Shown here in pieces: positions 1-7,095 of a stretch of DNA of 24,385 nt. Source of the stretch: Clostridiaceae bacterium (GTDB lineage Bacteria > Bacillota > Clostridia > Oscillospirales > Acutalibacteraceae). The DNA lies in NCBI GenBank assembly GCA_904501675.1, contig CAJGCL010000018.1:1-24385 (forward strand), given 5' to 3'. The translations under genes were made by a program, and so were the position numbers. The notes under the pieces are model-generated. The model made no database searches, had not been told where the DNA came from, and worked only from the letters and a program-made list of their open reading frames with translations. How positions within the stretch are numbered: the first letter of the stretch is position 1; the number at the start of each line of letters is the position of its first letter.

Positions 1-1
1 A

Positions 2-136
2 AAAGACACTGACGATTTAGGTTATCCATCTACCATTGAGTTAGATAACGGCGATTTAATTACCGCGTTCTATACAAGAGAAAATGATTATGTACCTGCA
101 CTTATAATGCAACAAAAATGGTCAATAGAAAAATAA
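2..136 (+). CDS. C-terminal end of a BNR/sialidase-like protein (partial)
   Basis: The reading frame is open from the first bases of the window and stops with TAA at 134-136. The visible 44 residues contain a segment reading DLGYPSTIELDNGDLITAFY. This matches the last BNR/Asp-box-like blade typical of sialidase-like beta-propeller enzymes, where a 'GYPS..L.DG.L...YY' strand is followed by a short tail ending in a Trp (here QQKWSIEK). The catalytic part lies upstream of the window, so the substrate and exact family cannot be judged. It converges on a leftward glycosidase gene and shares a terminator with it, so a role in glycan breakdown is plausible. Confidence 0.6.
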   Translation, partial: KDTDDLGYPSTIELDNGDLITAFYTRENDYVPALIMQQKWSIEK

Positions 137-159
137 ATACCGGCTTATAGTCTGAAAAC

Positions 160-198
160 AAACAGATGGTTGTACTTGTTTTGTACAACCATCTGTTT
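160..198. terminator. Bidirectional intrinsic terminator
   Basis: A perfect 16-bp inverted repeat has arms at 160-175 and 183-198 with a 7-nt loop. It has an A run on one side and a T run on the other, so it works on either strand. It lies between two convergent genes, the sialidase-like end and the GH95-like gene. Confidence 0.85.
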
Positions 199-201
199 TA
201 A

Positions 202-2295
202 TTATATTAGAATATATTCTGCTTCTGCCTGCGTTTCAAAGATTATTGTATCCCCTTTCCTATTAAAGGAAATCTCGGTATTATCTGCTTTATTGGTTAC
301 AGATTTCACATCTGAACATTCAACAGCACAGATTCTGCCTTTAAGGCTCTTTATTTCAAGAGATGTAACTCTTTCGTTTTTTAGTTCTGCTGAAACAAGA
401 AACGCACCATCTGCGCGGAGATTTTTAAAGGATGCATCCGATTTTTTATTCCAACAAGGAAAAACTCTTATTACACCTTCATAGCTTTGCATAAGCATTT
501 CGTTAATTGTTGCAGGAATTGTTGTTAAGTGTTCAATACCACCGCCATGATGACGGAAAAGCCCGTTTGGAAGAGCAAACTCCTTAATGTTCTGATGTAT
601 ACCTTCTATTAGAAAATCAGGATTAACACCGATTCTTGCACCTGCAGGAAGATAGGAGTTAGAGCCATTATCATCAAGGCGTCTGTCATTAATAAAATAT
701 GTGTTTTTTGCAATTTTAAGAAGCTTTTCATCTGAGTTGAAGCCTATCTGTGAAGCAGGATAAATATGCTGAAGACCAACAGTATTATCATTTCTCCAAC
801 GGATGCCGAATTTAGAATATCTGAAACACTTTTTCCCCTTTTTTATAAAGGTTGGAAAATCACTTAAATTCTCAATAATATCTTCCCACAAAGCGTATTT
901 TTCAGGGTTAAGTCCAAGCTCTTTTGCCATATCATAAACACCATTGAACAAAAGCTTTACAAGGCCGAGAGAGTTTATGGCGTTTATTGTGTTAACTTGT
1001 CCGAAATGAGTGATATACTTAAAATCTTTACCTCGGTAATATGGAATCTCGTGAGCAGCATCGCATTTAATTACATATCTGCCCTTTTCCTTAACAAGAT
1101 AATCTTCCCAGAATGCTGCAGTATTTAAAATAAAATCATAGTAATTTTCAAGAGCATACTCCTTATCATAAGTGGAGAACCAATGCATTATAGGGATTAC
1201 GCAAGCATATGCGGCGTGGCTTTTCTGACCAAGGAACAGAACACCATGTTCCTTGCAATCGGGCTGACTATAAACGTCGAGAGCTTTAGGCCCAAAGCTT
1301 ACAGGGAAAGCATAGCCCTTACAACCGAATAACCCTGCCATTCTTTTTGCTTCATCTCTCATATCATTAATTGGTACCATATAGCCATCGAAAAGTTCAG
1401 GGTGATTTGCAGAAAAAATGCAATAATAGGGAGCCTCATAGTTGTAATTCATATGATAATCCCCTGCCCAAGGGAAAAAGTCATCAGTTATGAAGTTACC
1501 GAATAATCCTGGGGGGAATTCTCTGTTGCCCATACACCCTGCAAGATGGTAAAGGCTTGAATTATAGAATTTTTCTATTTCCTTATCCGCAAGCGTTACT
1601 TTAGATGATGAGAAAAATTTTTGCCATTTCTTCTGTGTCCGAGTTTTACCACCATCGTAATTGCTATTTATAACCATTTCAATAGCTTTAGTTTTATAAT
1701 CTTCCGCATCGAAATTTGTAACAACAGATACGCAATAACGTATAATTTTAAAACCATCTGCTATATCAGAACCAATTTCTTTTAAGCAAACTGCAACTAC
1801 TGACTCTCTATCAATATTTTCACCACAGAATTTACGGGAATAGTATTTTAACCCCTTTTCTTCGTATTGAGAGTTAACTGAACTACATGTATCGTGAAGA
1901 GAAATATTAACGCTATAAAAAATTTCTGATTCAGGCACTTTGATTTCAAAATAAATAATATTCTCCGGAGCAATAAAAAACTCTATTTCTGTGTTACCAA
2001 ATTTACATTGAAGAAGACCTTTATCAAAATATTGCTTAATGTTATAATCTTCAAGATTAATATCAGAAATTCGCAGATCACAAACAGCTTTTATTCCGCC
2101 ATCGCCATGAGCGCCGCTGCAAAACTTCCAAAAATCGCATTTTGAAATATGTATCACAAGGTCTTTTTCGTCGTTATCAAAAACTACGCCTAAATCACCG
2201 TTTGCACATATTGCACCTGTTGGAATTTTATAAACAGCACCGTTTTCATTTTTGTTCTCGGGCTTAGCGGTTATTTCATTAAAATATGTGTTCAT
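202..2295 (-). CDS. Six-hairpin glycosidase, GH95-like (candidate alpha-L-fucosidase/alpha-L-galactosidase)
   Basis: A 697-residue protein that resembles (alpha/alpha)6-barrel glycosidases of the GH95 type. An N-terminal beta-sandwich-like region includes 'ANGDLGVVF' at residues 31-39, like the 'GNG.LGA.VFG' signature of GH95. A central stretch near residues 262-290 has PPGLFGNF and then GDYHMNYNYE, reminiscent of the N-x-N motif region that assists catalysis in GH95 enzymes. Near residues 596-612 is EMLMQSYEGVIRVFP, a signature shared by GH95-type proteins, followed by a C-terminal beta domain. No signal peptide is seen, so it should act in the cytoplasm on imported oligosaccharides. The ATG at 2295 follows a GGTGAT Shine-Dalgarno. 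The gene has its own predicted promoter overlapping the end of the upstream gene. Fucosidase or L-galactosidase activity is inferred from the family and from the GH29/fuconate operon 8 kb away; other six-hairpin families cannot be excluded. Confidence 0.65.
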   Translation of the reverse strand: MNTYFNEITAKPENKNENGAVYKIPTGAICANGDLGVVFDNDEKDLVIHISKCDFWKFCSGAHGDGGIKAVCDLRISDINLEDYNIKQYFDKGLLQCKFGNTEIEFFIAPENIIYFEIKVPESEIFYSVNISLHDTCSSVNSQYEEKGLKYYSRKFCGENIDRESVVAVCLKEIGSDIADGFKIIRYCVSVVTNFDAEDYKTKAIEMVINSNYDGGKTRTQKKWQKFFSSSKVTLADKEIEKFYNSSLYHLAGCMGNREFPPGLFGNFITDDFFPWAGDYHMNYNYEAPYYCIFSANHPELFDGYMVPINDMRDEAKRMAGLFGCKGYAFPVSFGPKALDVYSQPDCKEHGVLFLGQKSHAAYACVIPIMHWFSTYDKEYALENYYDFILNTAAFWEDYLVKEKGRYVIKCDAAHEIPYYRGKDFKYITHFGQVNTINAINSLGLVKLLFNGVYDMAKELGLNPEKYALWEDIIENLSDFPTFIKKGKKCFRYSKFGIRWRNDNTVGLQHIYPASQIGFNSDEKLLKIAKNTYFINDRRLDDNGSNSYLPAGARIGVNPDFLIEGIHQNIKEFALPNGLFRHHGGGIEHLTTIPATINEMLMQSYEGVIRVFPCWNKKSDASFKNLRADGAFLVSAELKNERVTSLEIKSLKGRICAVECSDVKSVTNKADNTEISFNRKGDTIIFETQAEAEYILI

Positions 2296-2311
2296 TTTAT
2301 CACCATTTTCA

Positions 2312-2340
2312 ATTTTACATTTTTATAAATATTAAATCAA
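2312..2340 (-). promoter_or_regulatory. Predicted promoter of the GH95-like gene
   Basis: On the minus strand, TTGATT (2340-2335), a 17-bp spacer and TAAAAT (2317-2312). The -35 box overlaps the stop codon of the upstream P-loop gene. The predicted start near 2305 leaves only a very short leader containing the Shine-Dalgarno. Confidence 0.5.
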
Positions 2341-2825
2341 GATGTTTTAAGAAACTCATCGGCTTGTTCTCGTGATTTAAAAATAATTATTTCCTTTTCA
2401 TCCTTATATTTTTCAATCAAATCATATATCTTTGGCAAGGTGGTTTTTGGGAATTCTCGTATAAACTCTTCAAATTCCGGATCTAGCTCTGTTTCCAACC
2501 AGGGTAAATCATAACGACCTTTGCCTATTCTATCTATTGCGCCTTGTATACATACATCTGTTGGCAAATCAAAAAGAAAAACTGTATCACATTCTTTAAG
2601 TCGCATCTCGATTGTTCTACCGTAATTCCCATCGATTATCCATTCATCTGATTTAAATATCTCCCGAATTCTTTCGTCAAATTCTTCTCGCGGAATATGA
2701 GTTTTATCAGGCTTATGCCAGATAGCATCGAGATAATACAGAGGCAGGTCTGTGGATTTCTGCAGTTGCTCCGCAAAGGTCGTTTTACCGCTACCGGGAC
2801 AACCTATAACGATTACTTTTTTCAT
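2337..2825 (-). CDS. P-loop NTPase, adenylate kinase/topology-modulation (FlaR-like) family
   Basis: A 162-residue cytoplasmic P-loop protein. The Walker A motif GCPGSGKTT lies at residues 8-16 right after the first beta strand, and the segment EWIIDGNYGRTIEMRL near residues 61-76 is typical of the small nucleoside-kinase-like proteins annotated as 'DNA topology modulation protein'. Members bind ATP; the physiological substrate is unknown for most of them. It starts 3 nt after the stop of the MGMT-like gene with only a weak Shine-Dalgarno (GGTGTT), so it is probably translated from the same leftward transcript. Length is normal for the family (about 160-180 residues). The link to DNA topology is historical and should not be taken as demonstrated. 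Confidence 0.75.
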   Translation of the reverse strand: MKKVIVIGCPGSGKTTFAEQLQKSTDLPLYYLDAIWHKPDKTHIPREEFDERIREIFKSDEWIIDGNYGRTIEMRLKECDTVFLFDLPTDVCIQGAIDRIGKGRYDLPWLETELDPEFEEFIREFPKTTLPKIYDLIEKYKDEKEIIIFKSREQADEFLKTS

Positions 2826-2828
2826 AAT

Positions 2829-3119
2829 TCAAACACCATATTTTTGTAAATCGACTTTGTAATTTACAACCTCTATACCCTCTGCTTCTAATTTTTCTTT
2901 TTGATTTTCTATTCCTCCGAAAGCAAAACTATACGATAATTGACCCTTACTGTTTACGACTTTATAACAAGGATATTTTTCTTCAGACGGATTATTATGA
3001 AGTATATTGCCAACTACTCTTGCTAATTTTGGGTTACCCAGATATTCTGCTATTTGTTTATATGTAGCAACCTTACCTACAGGGATTTTAAGTAAATATG
3101 AATAAACTTTATCCTTCAT
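2829..3119 (-). CDS. MGMT-like DNA-binding domain protein (alkyltransferase-like)
   Basis: A 96-residue protein corresponding only to the C-terminal, DNA-binding half of O6-alkylguanine-DNA alkyltransferase. Visible motifs are IPVGKVATYKQIA (residues 12-24), LARVVGN with the Arg finger (R34), and PCYKVV (50-55). The usual active-site motif is PCHR: the acceptor Cys is kept (C51) but His-Arg is replaced by Tyr-Lys. The true alkyltransferase-like (ATL) proteins have Trp in place of the Cys. It may act as a lesion-binding protein that recruits nucleotide excision repair, or as a weak transferase. The start at 3119 was chosen over an upstream ATG at 3200 because it has AAAGGTGG just before it, and because a promoter predicted at 3185-3157 would leave the longer form untranscribed. 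It is first in a leftward run with the P-loop gene. Confidence 0.8.
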   Translation of the reverse strand: MKDKVYSYLLKIPVGKVATYKQIAEYLGNPKLARVVGNILHNNPSEEKYPCYKVVNSKGQLSYSFAFGGIENQKEKLEAEGIEVVNYKVDLQKYGV

Positions 3120-3156
3120 ATCTGCACCACCTTTTGACATTTCAGAGCACACGATA

Positions 3157-3185
3157 ATTTTACCATTGATAAGACAGAAACGCAA
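3157..3185 (-). promoter_or_regulatory. Predicted promoter of the MGMT-like gene
   Basis: Minus strand: TTGCGT (3185-3180), 17-bp spacer, TAAAAT (3162-3157), with a TGG extension directly before the -10 box. Confidence 0.55.
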
Positions 3186-3227
3186 CCAAAGAACAATCAC
3201 AAATTACACTTGTTCTTTATATTGCTA

Positions 3228-3256
3228 TTGCTTGATTTTTACTTTGATGTTATACT
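3228..3256 (+). promoter_or_regulatory. Predicted promoter of the HTH gene
   Basis: TTGCTT (3228-3233), 17-bp spacer, TATACT (3251-3256), about 60 bp before the start codon. It is divergent from the MGMT-like promoter. Confidence 0.55.
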
Positions 3257-3316
3257 ATTACAAAGGTTTTACGTTTAAAGCAACTCCACTAGGAACTCAA
3301 TTAAAGGAGAAAAAAC

Positions 3317-3826
3317 ATGCCAGATAGTATTTATAAAGCAACTCGCAAAGAACATGAAATGACACGAGATGATGTATGTGATGCGGCTATAGATTCAGGT
3401 AAACCATTACAGCCAGAGAGACTTGAAAGAATTGAAAACGGAAAACTGGAAATTCACCCCGAAGAAGTTATGCTTCTTTCAGAAATTTATGGCGAGCCTA
3501 CTCTTTGCAACCACTATTGCTCAAAGGAATGCCCTATTGGTCAGAAATATGTTCCCGAAATCAAGGTCAAAGACTTAACGCAAATTGTTCTCGAAATGCT
3601 CTCTTCCCTTAACTCTATGAAGAAAAACCAGGAGCGTCTGATTGAAATCACTGCAGATGGTATTATTGAGGATGACGAAATCAAAGATTTTGTTTTTATT
3701 CAAAAGGAGCTTGAAAGAATTTCAATTACGGTTGAAACATTACAGCTATGGGTTGAGCAGATGATTGCTGAAGATAAAATTGACAAAGAAAAATATGCAA
3801 GATTCATAAATGAACAAACTACATAA
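3317..3826 (+). CDS. Helix-turn-helix (XRE-like) regulator with a Cys cluster
   Basis: A 169-residue protein. Residues 1-60 look like a degenerate XRE/Cro-type helix-turn-helix: 'IYKATRKEHEMTRDDVCDAA' followed by 'ERLERIENGK', which is the usual end of that fold in clostridial regulators. A compact cysteine motif follows, CNHYCSKEC at residues 64-72, then a helical C-terminal half (about 84-165) rich in Leu, Ile and charged residues, suggestive of a coiled coil or dimerisation domain. The three cysteines could bind a metal, but that is inference. The start has a strong AGGAG. The gene is a single transcription unit with a clear promoter before it and a strong terminator after it. Its targets are unknown. 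Confidence 0.7.
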   Translation: MPDSIYKATRKEHEMTRDDVCDAAIDSGKPLQPERLERIENGKLEIHPEEVMLLSEIYGEPTLCNHYCSKECPIGQKYVPEIKVKDLTQIVLEMLSSLNSMKKNQERLIEITADGIIEDDEIKDFVFIQKELERISITVETLQLWVEQMIAEDKIDKEKYARFINEQTT

Positions 3827-3827
3827 C

Positions 3828-3863
3828 AAACGGTGTTCGGGCATCAGTCCGAACACCGTTTTT
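3828..3863 (+). terminator. Intrinsic terminator of the HTH gene
   Basis: Perfect 13-bp stem (3828-3840 and 3849-3861) with an 8-nt loop, G+C-rich in the middle and followed by a T run at 3859-3863. Confidence 0.9.
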
Positions 3864-3984
3864 GCAATTATTGTAAATTTTTATCCCCTGATTTTGCAGT
3901 TGTTGTAATTCAGATAAATATATAAAAATGATATTATTGAATCACAACAAAGATATGTGCGAATATACTAAGGAGATGTTGGAA

Positions 3985-4113
3985 ATGCCCCCACGACAAA
4001 GAATTCTCACCATTAAGCTGTCAGAAAAGATTAATAAAAACTTAATATACAGTAAAAAACTAGGTATAGAAATAAAAAACAAAAATGGCAAATATATGGA
4101 GGAAATGAAATGA
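3985..4113 (+). CDS. Small conserved-looking ORF coupled to the DUF1232 gene
   Basis: A 42-residue basic protein beginning MPPRQRILTIKLSEKI; I do not recognise the family. Support for it being real: the ATG at 3985 has AAGGAG 9 nt upstream, and its stop overlaps the next start codon as ATGA (4110-4113), the hallmark of translational coupling. The frame is open from an ATG at 3928, giving 61 residues, but that start has no Shine-Dalgarno and sits next to a TATAAA-like box, so the shorter form is preferred. No signal peptide or membrane segment is present. It forms a three-gene run with the DUF1232 protein and a small membrane protein. Alternatively it may serve mainly as a leader that couples translation. 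Confidence 0.5.
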   Translation: MPPRQRILTIKLSEKINKNLIYSKKLGIEIKNKNGKYMEEMK

Positions 4114-4469
4114 ACAATAAGCATGAAAATCTAAAAGCAAAAGCAATAAGCTTTGTAACGAAAACACTTTCGTTTTTAAAAAAACTAGGGAATATATCAT
4201 TCATAAAGAAATGGGTTTTAGATGTTCCGAAATTATGCGATATGCTTACAGATACAATTAACGGGGTATACAAAAACATTCCTTACTCCACTTTTGTAAT
4301 GGTTGCAACTGCAATTATCTATACCATAAGCCCAATTGATATTTTGCATGATAAAATACCAATTTTAGGTGTTTTAGACGATGCATTAATACTAAAGTTT
4401 GTTATTGAAACTATAAAAAATGATTTGGAAATCTACACTTCCTGGAAAGAAATCAAGGAAACATCGTAA
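4110..4469 (+). CDS. DUF1232 (YkvA-like) small membrane-associated protein
   Basis: A 119-residue protein with the DUF1232 signature at about residues 62-104: a hydrophobic stretch leading to YTISPIDILHDKIPILGVLDD, then a second hydrophobic helix. The 'SPIDLIPD.IP..G.LDD' motif defines this widespread family, whose biochemical role is unknown; members are thought to be membrane associated. The N-terminal 60 residues are basic and helical. The start codon is preceded by GGAGG and overlaps the stop of the small ORF by 4 nt. Length is typical for the family. Family assignment is secure; function is not. Confidence 0.85.
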   Translation: MNNKHENLKAKAISFVTKTLSFLKKLGNISFIKKWVLDVPKLCDMLTDTINGVYKNIPYSTFVMVATAIIYTISPIDILHDKIPILGVLDDALILKFVIETIKNDLEIYTSWKEIKETS

Positions 4470-4498
4470 AAATATAAATTAAACAAGGAGAGATATTT

Positions 4499-4738
4499 AT
4501 GTTTGAAATAATTTTTGAAATTGCAAGTACAATTTTATTTGTATGGCTTTTATTTAAGGCTATTAAACTCACATTCAAAATCACGTGGGGAATCACAAAA
4601 ATAATAGCAGTAATTCTGTTTATAATTGCCATCCCTGCCCTTATCGGTTGCTTACTTTTCGCAGGAGGTGCAATCCTTTTGCTACCATTAGCGCTTGTTG
4701 GCGTTGCATTTGGATTGGTTAAATGCTGTTCGGCATAA
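4499..4738 (+). CDS. Small hydrophobic membrane protein
   Basis: A 79-residue, almost entirely hydrophobic protein with segments at about residues 3-19, 35-53 and 55-75, separated by a short basic stretch (KAIKLTFK), so two or three membrane spans are likely. It ends in a Cys pair (KCCSA). A strong AAGGAGAG precedes the ATG, 29 nt after the DUF1232 stop, so it is the last gene of the same transcript. I do not recognise a named family. Position and composition suggest a membrane partner of the DUF1232 protein, which is inference. Confidence 0.7.
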   Translation: MFEIIFEIASTILFVWLLFKAIKLTFKITWGITKIIAVILFIIAIPALIGCLLFAGGAILLLPLALVGVAFGLVKCCSA

Positions 4739-4745
4739 TATAGTA

Positions 4746-4781
4746 AAATAAATCCACCATTTCAAACTGGTGGATTTATTT
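4746..4781. terminator. Bidirectional intrinsic terminator
   Basis: Perfect 14-bp inverted repeat (4746-4759 and 4768-4781) with an 8-nt loop, between the convergent small membrane protein and tlpA-like genes. Confidence 0.85.
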
Positions 4782-4801
4782 GTTATTATTCGATTTTCTC
4801 G

Positions 4802-5374
4802 TTATCCTACAATCAATTCAATACCCTTTTCCAAAGATTCGTAATCAAGCATTCCGTTTGCATAGGTTACAAGATTGCCATCTTTATCTATAAAAAAAGT
4901 TGATGGAAAACTACTAACATAATAAGCGTTTACTGCCTCACCTTTTGTATCAAAGAAAACATCAAATTCATATTTTTCTTTTTCAACATAATCCTTTGCC
5001 ACATCAACTGTTTCTCTATAACCGTCCGTTGCATTTACCATAAGAAATTGAACATTAGGATATTTCTTACTTGCCTCATTGAAGTCAGGCATTTCTTCCA
5101 TACAGTAATAGCACCAAGTTGCCCAGAAATTCAGAACAACAGGCTTCCCCTCATAATCTGAAAGCTTAACTTCGTTACCGTTATAATCAAGCACCGTAAA
5201 ATCAGGAGCAGAATAATCTTCTTGTGAAGCTTCGCTATTACTATCACTTTGATTTGTGGTGGTAATAGCTTCGTTTTTATATTCTTTGCTGAATTTATTA
5301 TATAACATAGATGCTCCGCCTATCAAGCAAACAAGAAGCACTACAATTATTATCAATTTCACTGAATTTTTCAT
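4802..5374 (-). CDS. TlpA/ResA-type membrane-anchored thioredoxin-like protein
   Basis: A 190-residue extracytoplasmic thiol oxidoreductase. An N-terminal hydrophobic anchor (about residues 5-24) is followed by a Ser/Asn/Thr-rich linker (34-54) and then a TlpA/AhpC-TSA-type thioredoxin fold. The active site is WCYYC (C88, C91) in the context NFWATWC..C..EMP, and the cis-Pro loop is SFPSTFF (P157). The residue before the hydrophobic-region Cys is Val, so a lipobox is not convincing and an uncleaved anchor is more likely. It follows ccdA by 10 nt and is last in trxB-ccdA-tlpA. The inferred job is reducing disulfides outside the membrane with electrons passed from the cytoplasm by the CcdA protein. 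Confidence 0.88.
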   Translation of the reverse strand: MKNSVKLIIIVVLLVCLIGGASMLYNKFSKEYKNEAITTTNQSDSNSEASQEDYSAPDFTVLDYNGNEVKLSDYEGKPVVLNFWATWCYYCMEEMPDFNEASKKYPNVQFLMVNATDGYRETVDVAKDYVEKEKYEFDVFFDTKGEAVNAYYVSSFPSTFFIDKDGNLVTYANGMLDYESLEKGIELIVG

Positions 5375-5384
5375 ATATTACCTC

Positions 5385-6044
5385 CTATGAAAGCAGTGAT
5401 AAAAACTTACCGAAAAGCCCTGTTGCCATAAGCACACCAACAACTATAAGCAATATGCCGCTTATAGTATTTATAATTTTATAGTGCTTTTTTATAAAAG
5501 TGAATGCACTTTTTAATTTATCAATAAGAATTGCACTTATAAAGAACGGCACACCAAGACCCAAAGAATAGCTAAGAAGCATTAAAACACCCTCGAGGAC
5601 GCTACCTCTGTTAGCCGCAAGCATTAATGCGGAGCCTAAAAATGCACCTACGCAAGGTGTCCAACCGATAGAAAACACAACACCAAACAAAACTGATGAA
5701 AAGAAACCTAAGTTTTCGGTTTTTGTGTTCTTGGCGCCTTTGAACAAACTGATTTTAAAAACACCTAAGAAATTAAGGCCAAAAAACACAACTACAAGTC
5801 CTGTAACTATATTTACAATTACCCTATACTGATTAAGAAGCCTTCCGAATGTACCGGCGAGGGCACCCATAAGAATAAAAACAACTGTGAAGCCCAATAT
5901 AAAACCTATAGTATTTTTAACTGTTTTAGCTGTATTTTTTTCTCTTCCGCCTGCAAAATATGATACATACACGGGTAACATAGGTAAAAGACAGGGTGAA
6001 ACAAAGGTAATAATACCCTCAAGAAAAGAAATAAAATATTGCAT
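5385..6044 (-). CDS. ccdA: CcdA-type transmembrane electron carrier (DsbD core family)
   Basis: A 219-residue protein with about six membrane spans. It carries the two half-motifs that define CcdA: SPCLLPMLPVYVSYF at residues 16-30 (C18) and GWTPCVGAFLGS at 127-138 (C131). These cysteines form the pair that moves reducing equivalents across the membrane from cytoplasmic thioredoxin to extracytoplasmic thiol proteins. It lies between trxB (3-nt gap) and the TlpA-like gene, so source, carrier and acceptor are encoded together. No cytochrome c gene is in the window, so general extracytoplasmic thiol reduction, for instance oxidative damage repair, is as likely as cytochrome maturation. Confidence 0.9.
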   Translation of the reverse strand: MQYFISFLEGIITFVSPCLLPMLPVYVSYFAGGREKNTAKTVKNTIGFILGFTVVFILMGALAGTFGRLLNQYRVIVNIVTGLVVVFFGLNFLGVFKISLFKGAKNTKTENLGFFSSVLFGVVFSIGWTPCVGAFLGSALMLAANRGSVLEGVLMLLSYSLGLGVPFFISAILIDKLKSAFTFIKKHYKIINTISGILLIVVGVLMATGLFGKFLSLLS

Positions 6045-6047
6045 AAT

Positions 6048-6965
6048 TTAACCTCTTAGATATTCTTCAGCGTAATGAACAGCGACAGCGCCATCGGCAA
6101 CTGCGGTAACAACTTGACGAAGCGCTTTTGTGCGTACATCTCCTGCCGCGTATACACCCTCAACCGTTGTCTTTGTTGATTCGTCGGCTATTATATAGCC
6201 GTTATTATCCAGCTCAACTGCATCACCCAAAAACTCTGTTGCAGGTTTTCTGCCTATGCTTACAAAAACTCCGTCGCAGGAAATCTCACTGATTTCTTGC
6301 GTCTTTAAGTTTTTAATTTTAATAGCCTTCAATCTACCGTCTGATACAAATTCTTCAACAACGCTATTCCAAACAAACTCAACATTTTCTGCTTTGGATA
6401 GCTGGTCAAAGTATATCTTTGTTGCTCTTAATTCATCTCTTCGATGAACTAAATAAACCTTCTGAGCAAGTCTTGAAAGATAAAGGGCATCCTGAGCAGC
6501 GGAGTTGCCGCCGCCAACCACCACAACTGTTTTATTTTTATAAAATCTGCCATCACAATGAGCACAATAGTGAACACCTCTGCTTATAAGCTCCTCTTCG
6601 CCCTTCACACCAAGCTCACGTGGATTTGCACCGCTTGAAACAATAACTGTTTTTGCATAATAGGTGGCGTAATCTGTTTTTATCTCTTTTATTTTCTTTG
6701 AAAAGTCAACAGATGTAACCTCGGCGTATTCTGTTTTAGTGCCAAAGCGCTCTGCGCCCTGTTGCATTTTTATACCTAAGGTTAACCCGTCTATCCCCTC
6801 ATCAAAACCGGGGTAATTTTCAATATCACCGGTTAATGCCATCTGTCCGCCTGCTGACATTCTCTCAAGCAAAAGAATAGAGAGACCGGCTCTTGAGGCA
6901 TAAAGAGCGGCTGTATAACCCGAAGGGCCACCACCGATGATAATTATATCGTAGATATTTTCCAT
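6048..6965 (-). CDS. trxB: Thioredoxin reductase
   Basis: A 305-residue flavoprotein of normal length that reduces thioredoxin with NADPH. The FAD-binding motif IIGGGPSGYTAALYASRAG starts near residue 8. The redox centre is CAHCDGRF (C134, C137, with D138), the second nucleotide-binding motif is VVVVGGGNSAAQDA (147-160), and HRRDELR (174-180) is the NADPH phosphate-binding signature. The C-terminal FAD motif is VYAAGDV. The redox motif has His where CATC is usual. The ATG at 6965 has GAGGG upstream. It is the first gene of a leftward operon, and its promoter region has a palindromic Crp/Fnr-type operator placed for activation. Confidence 0.93.
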   Translation of the reverse strand: MENIYDIIIIGGGPSGYTAALYASRAGLSILLLERMSAGGQMALTGDIENYPGFDEGIDGLTLGIKMQQGAERFGTKTEYAEVTSVDFSKKIKEIKTDYATYYAKTVIVSSGANPRELGVKGEEELISRGVHYCAHCDGRFYKNKTVVVVGGGNSAAQDALYLSRLAQKVYLVHRRDELRATKIYFDQLSKAENVEFVWNSVVEEFVSDGRLKAIKIKNLKTQEISEISCDGVFVSIGRKPATEFLGDAVELDNNGYIIADESTKTTVEGVYAAGDVRTKALRQVVTAVADGAVAVHYAEEYLRG

Positions 6966-6989
6966 ATAAATACCCTCTTCTTTAATTTT

Positions 6990-6995
6990 ATTTTA
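6990..6995 (-). promoter_or_regulatory. Predicted -10 box of the trxB operon promoter
   Basis: Minus-strand TAAAAT preceded by TG. The position where a -35 box should be (7018-7013) reads CAGAAT, which is not promoter-like and overlaps the edge of the operator, as in activator-dependent class II promoters. Predicted transcription start is near 6983. Confidence 0.55.
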
Positions 6996-7016
6996 CATTT
7001 TTATTTGATTTTATTC

Positions 7017-7031
7017 TGTGATTACATCACA
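7017..7031. promoter_or_regulatory. Palindromic operator, Crp/Fnr type (trxB/regulator divergent region)
   Basis: TGTGATTACATCACA, perfect 6-bp arms around a 3-bp spacer. Its centre (7024) is 29 bp upstream of the trxB -10 box, that is at about -41. A second copy lies upstream of trxA at the same distance. The likely binder is the adjacent Crp/Fnr protein. Confidence 0.75.
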
Positions 7032-7045
7032 TTCCGAGTATATCA

Positions 7046-7074
7046 TTGACATTAAAATCTATCAATAGTAAAAT
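7046..7074 (+). promoter_or_regulatory. Predicted promoter of the Crp/Fnr gene
   Basis: TTGACA (7046-7051), 17-bp spacer, TAAAAT (7069-7074), a near-consensus constitutive-looking promoter. The predicted start near 7081 is only about 15 nt before the ATG. The operator lies upstream, centred near -57. Confidence 0.7.
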
Positions 7075-7095
7075 AATCTATATGGGGTGATTATT

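Noticed and set aside
3928..3984. Longer start (ATG at 3928) for the small ORF
   Set aside because: No Shine-Dalgarno, and it lies next to a TATAAA-like promoter box; the ATG at 3985 has AAGGAG at good spacing.
5319..5330. Lipobox in the TlpA-like protein
   Set aside because: The residues before the Cys are L-L-V, without the small residue needed at -1, so a simple membrane anchor is more likely.
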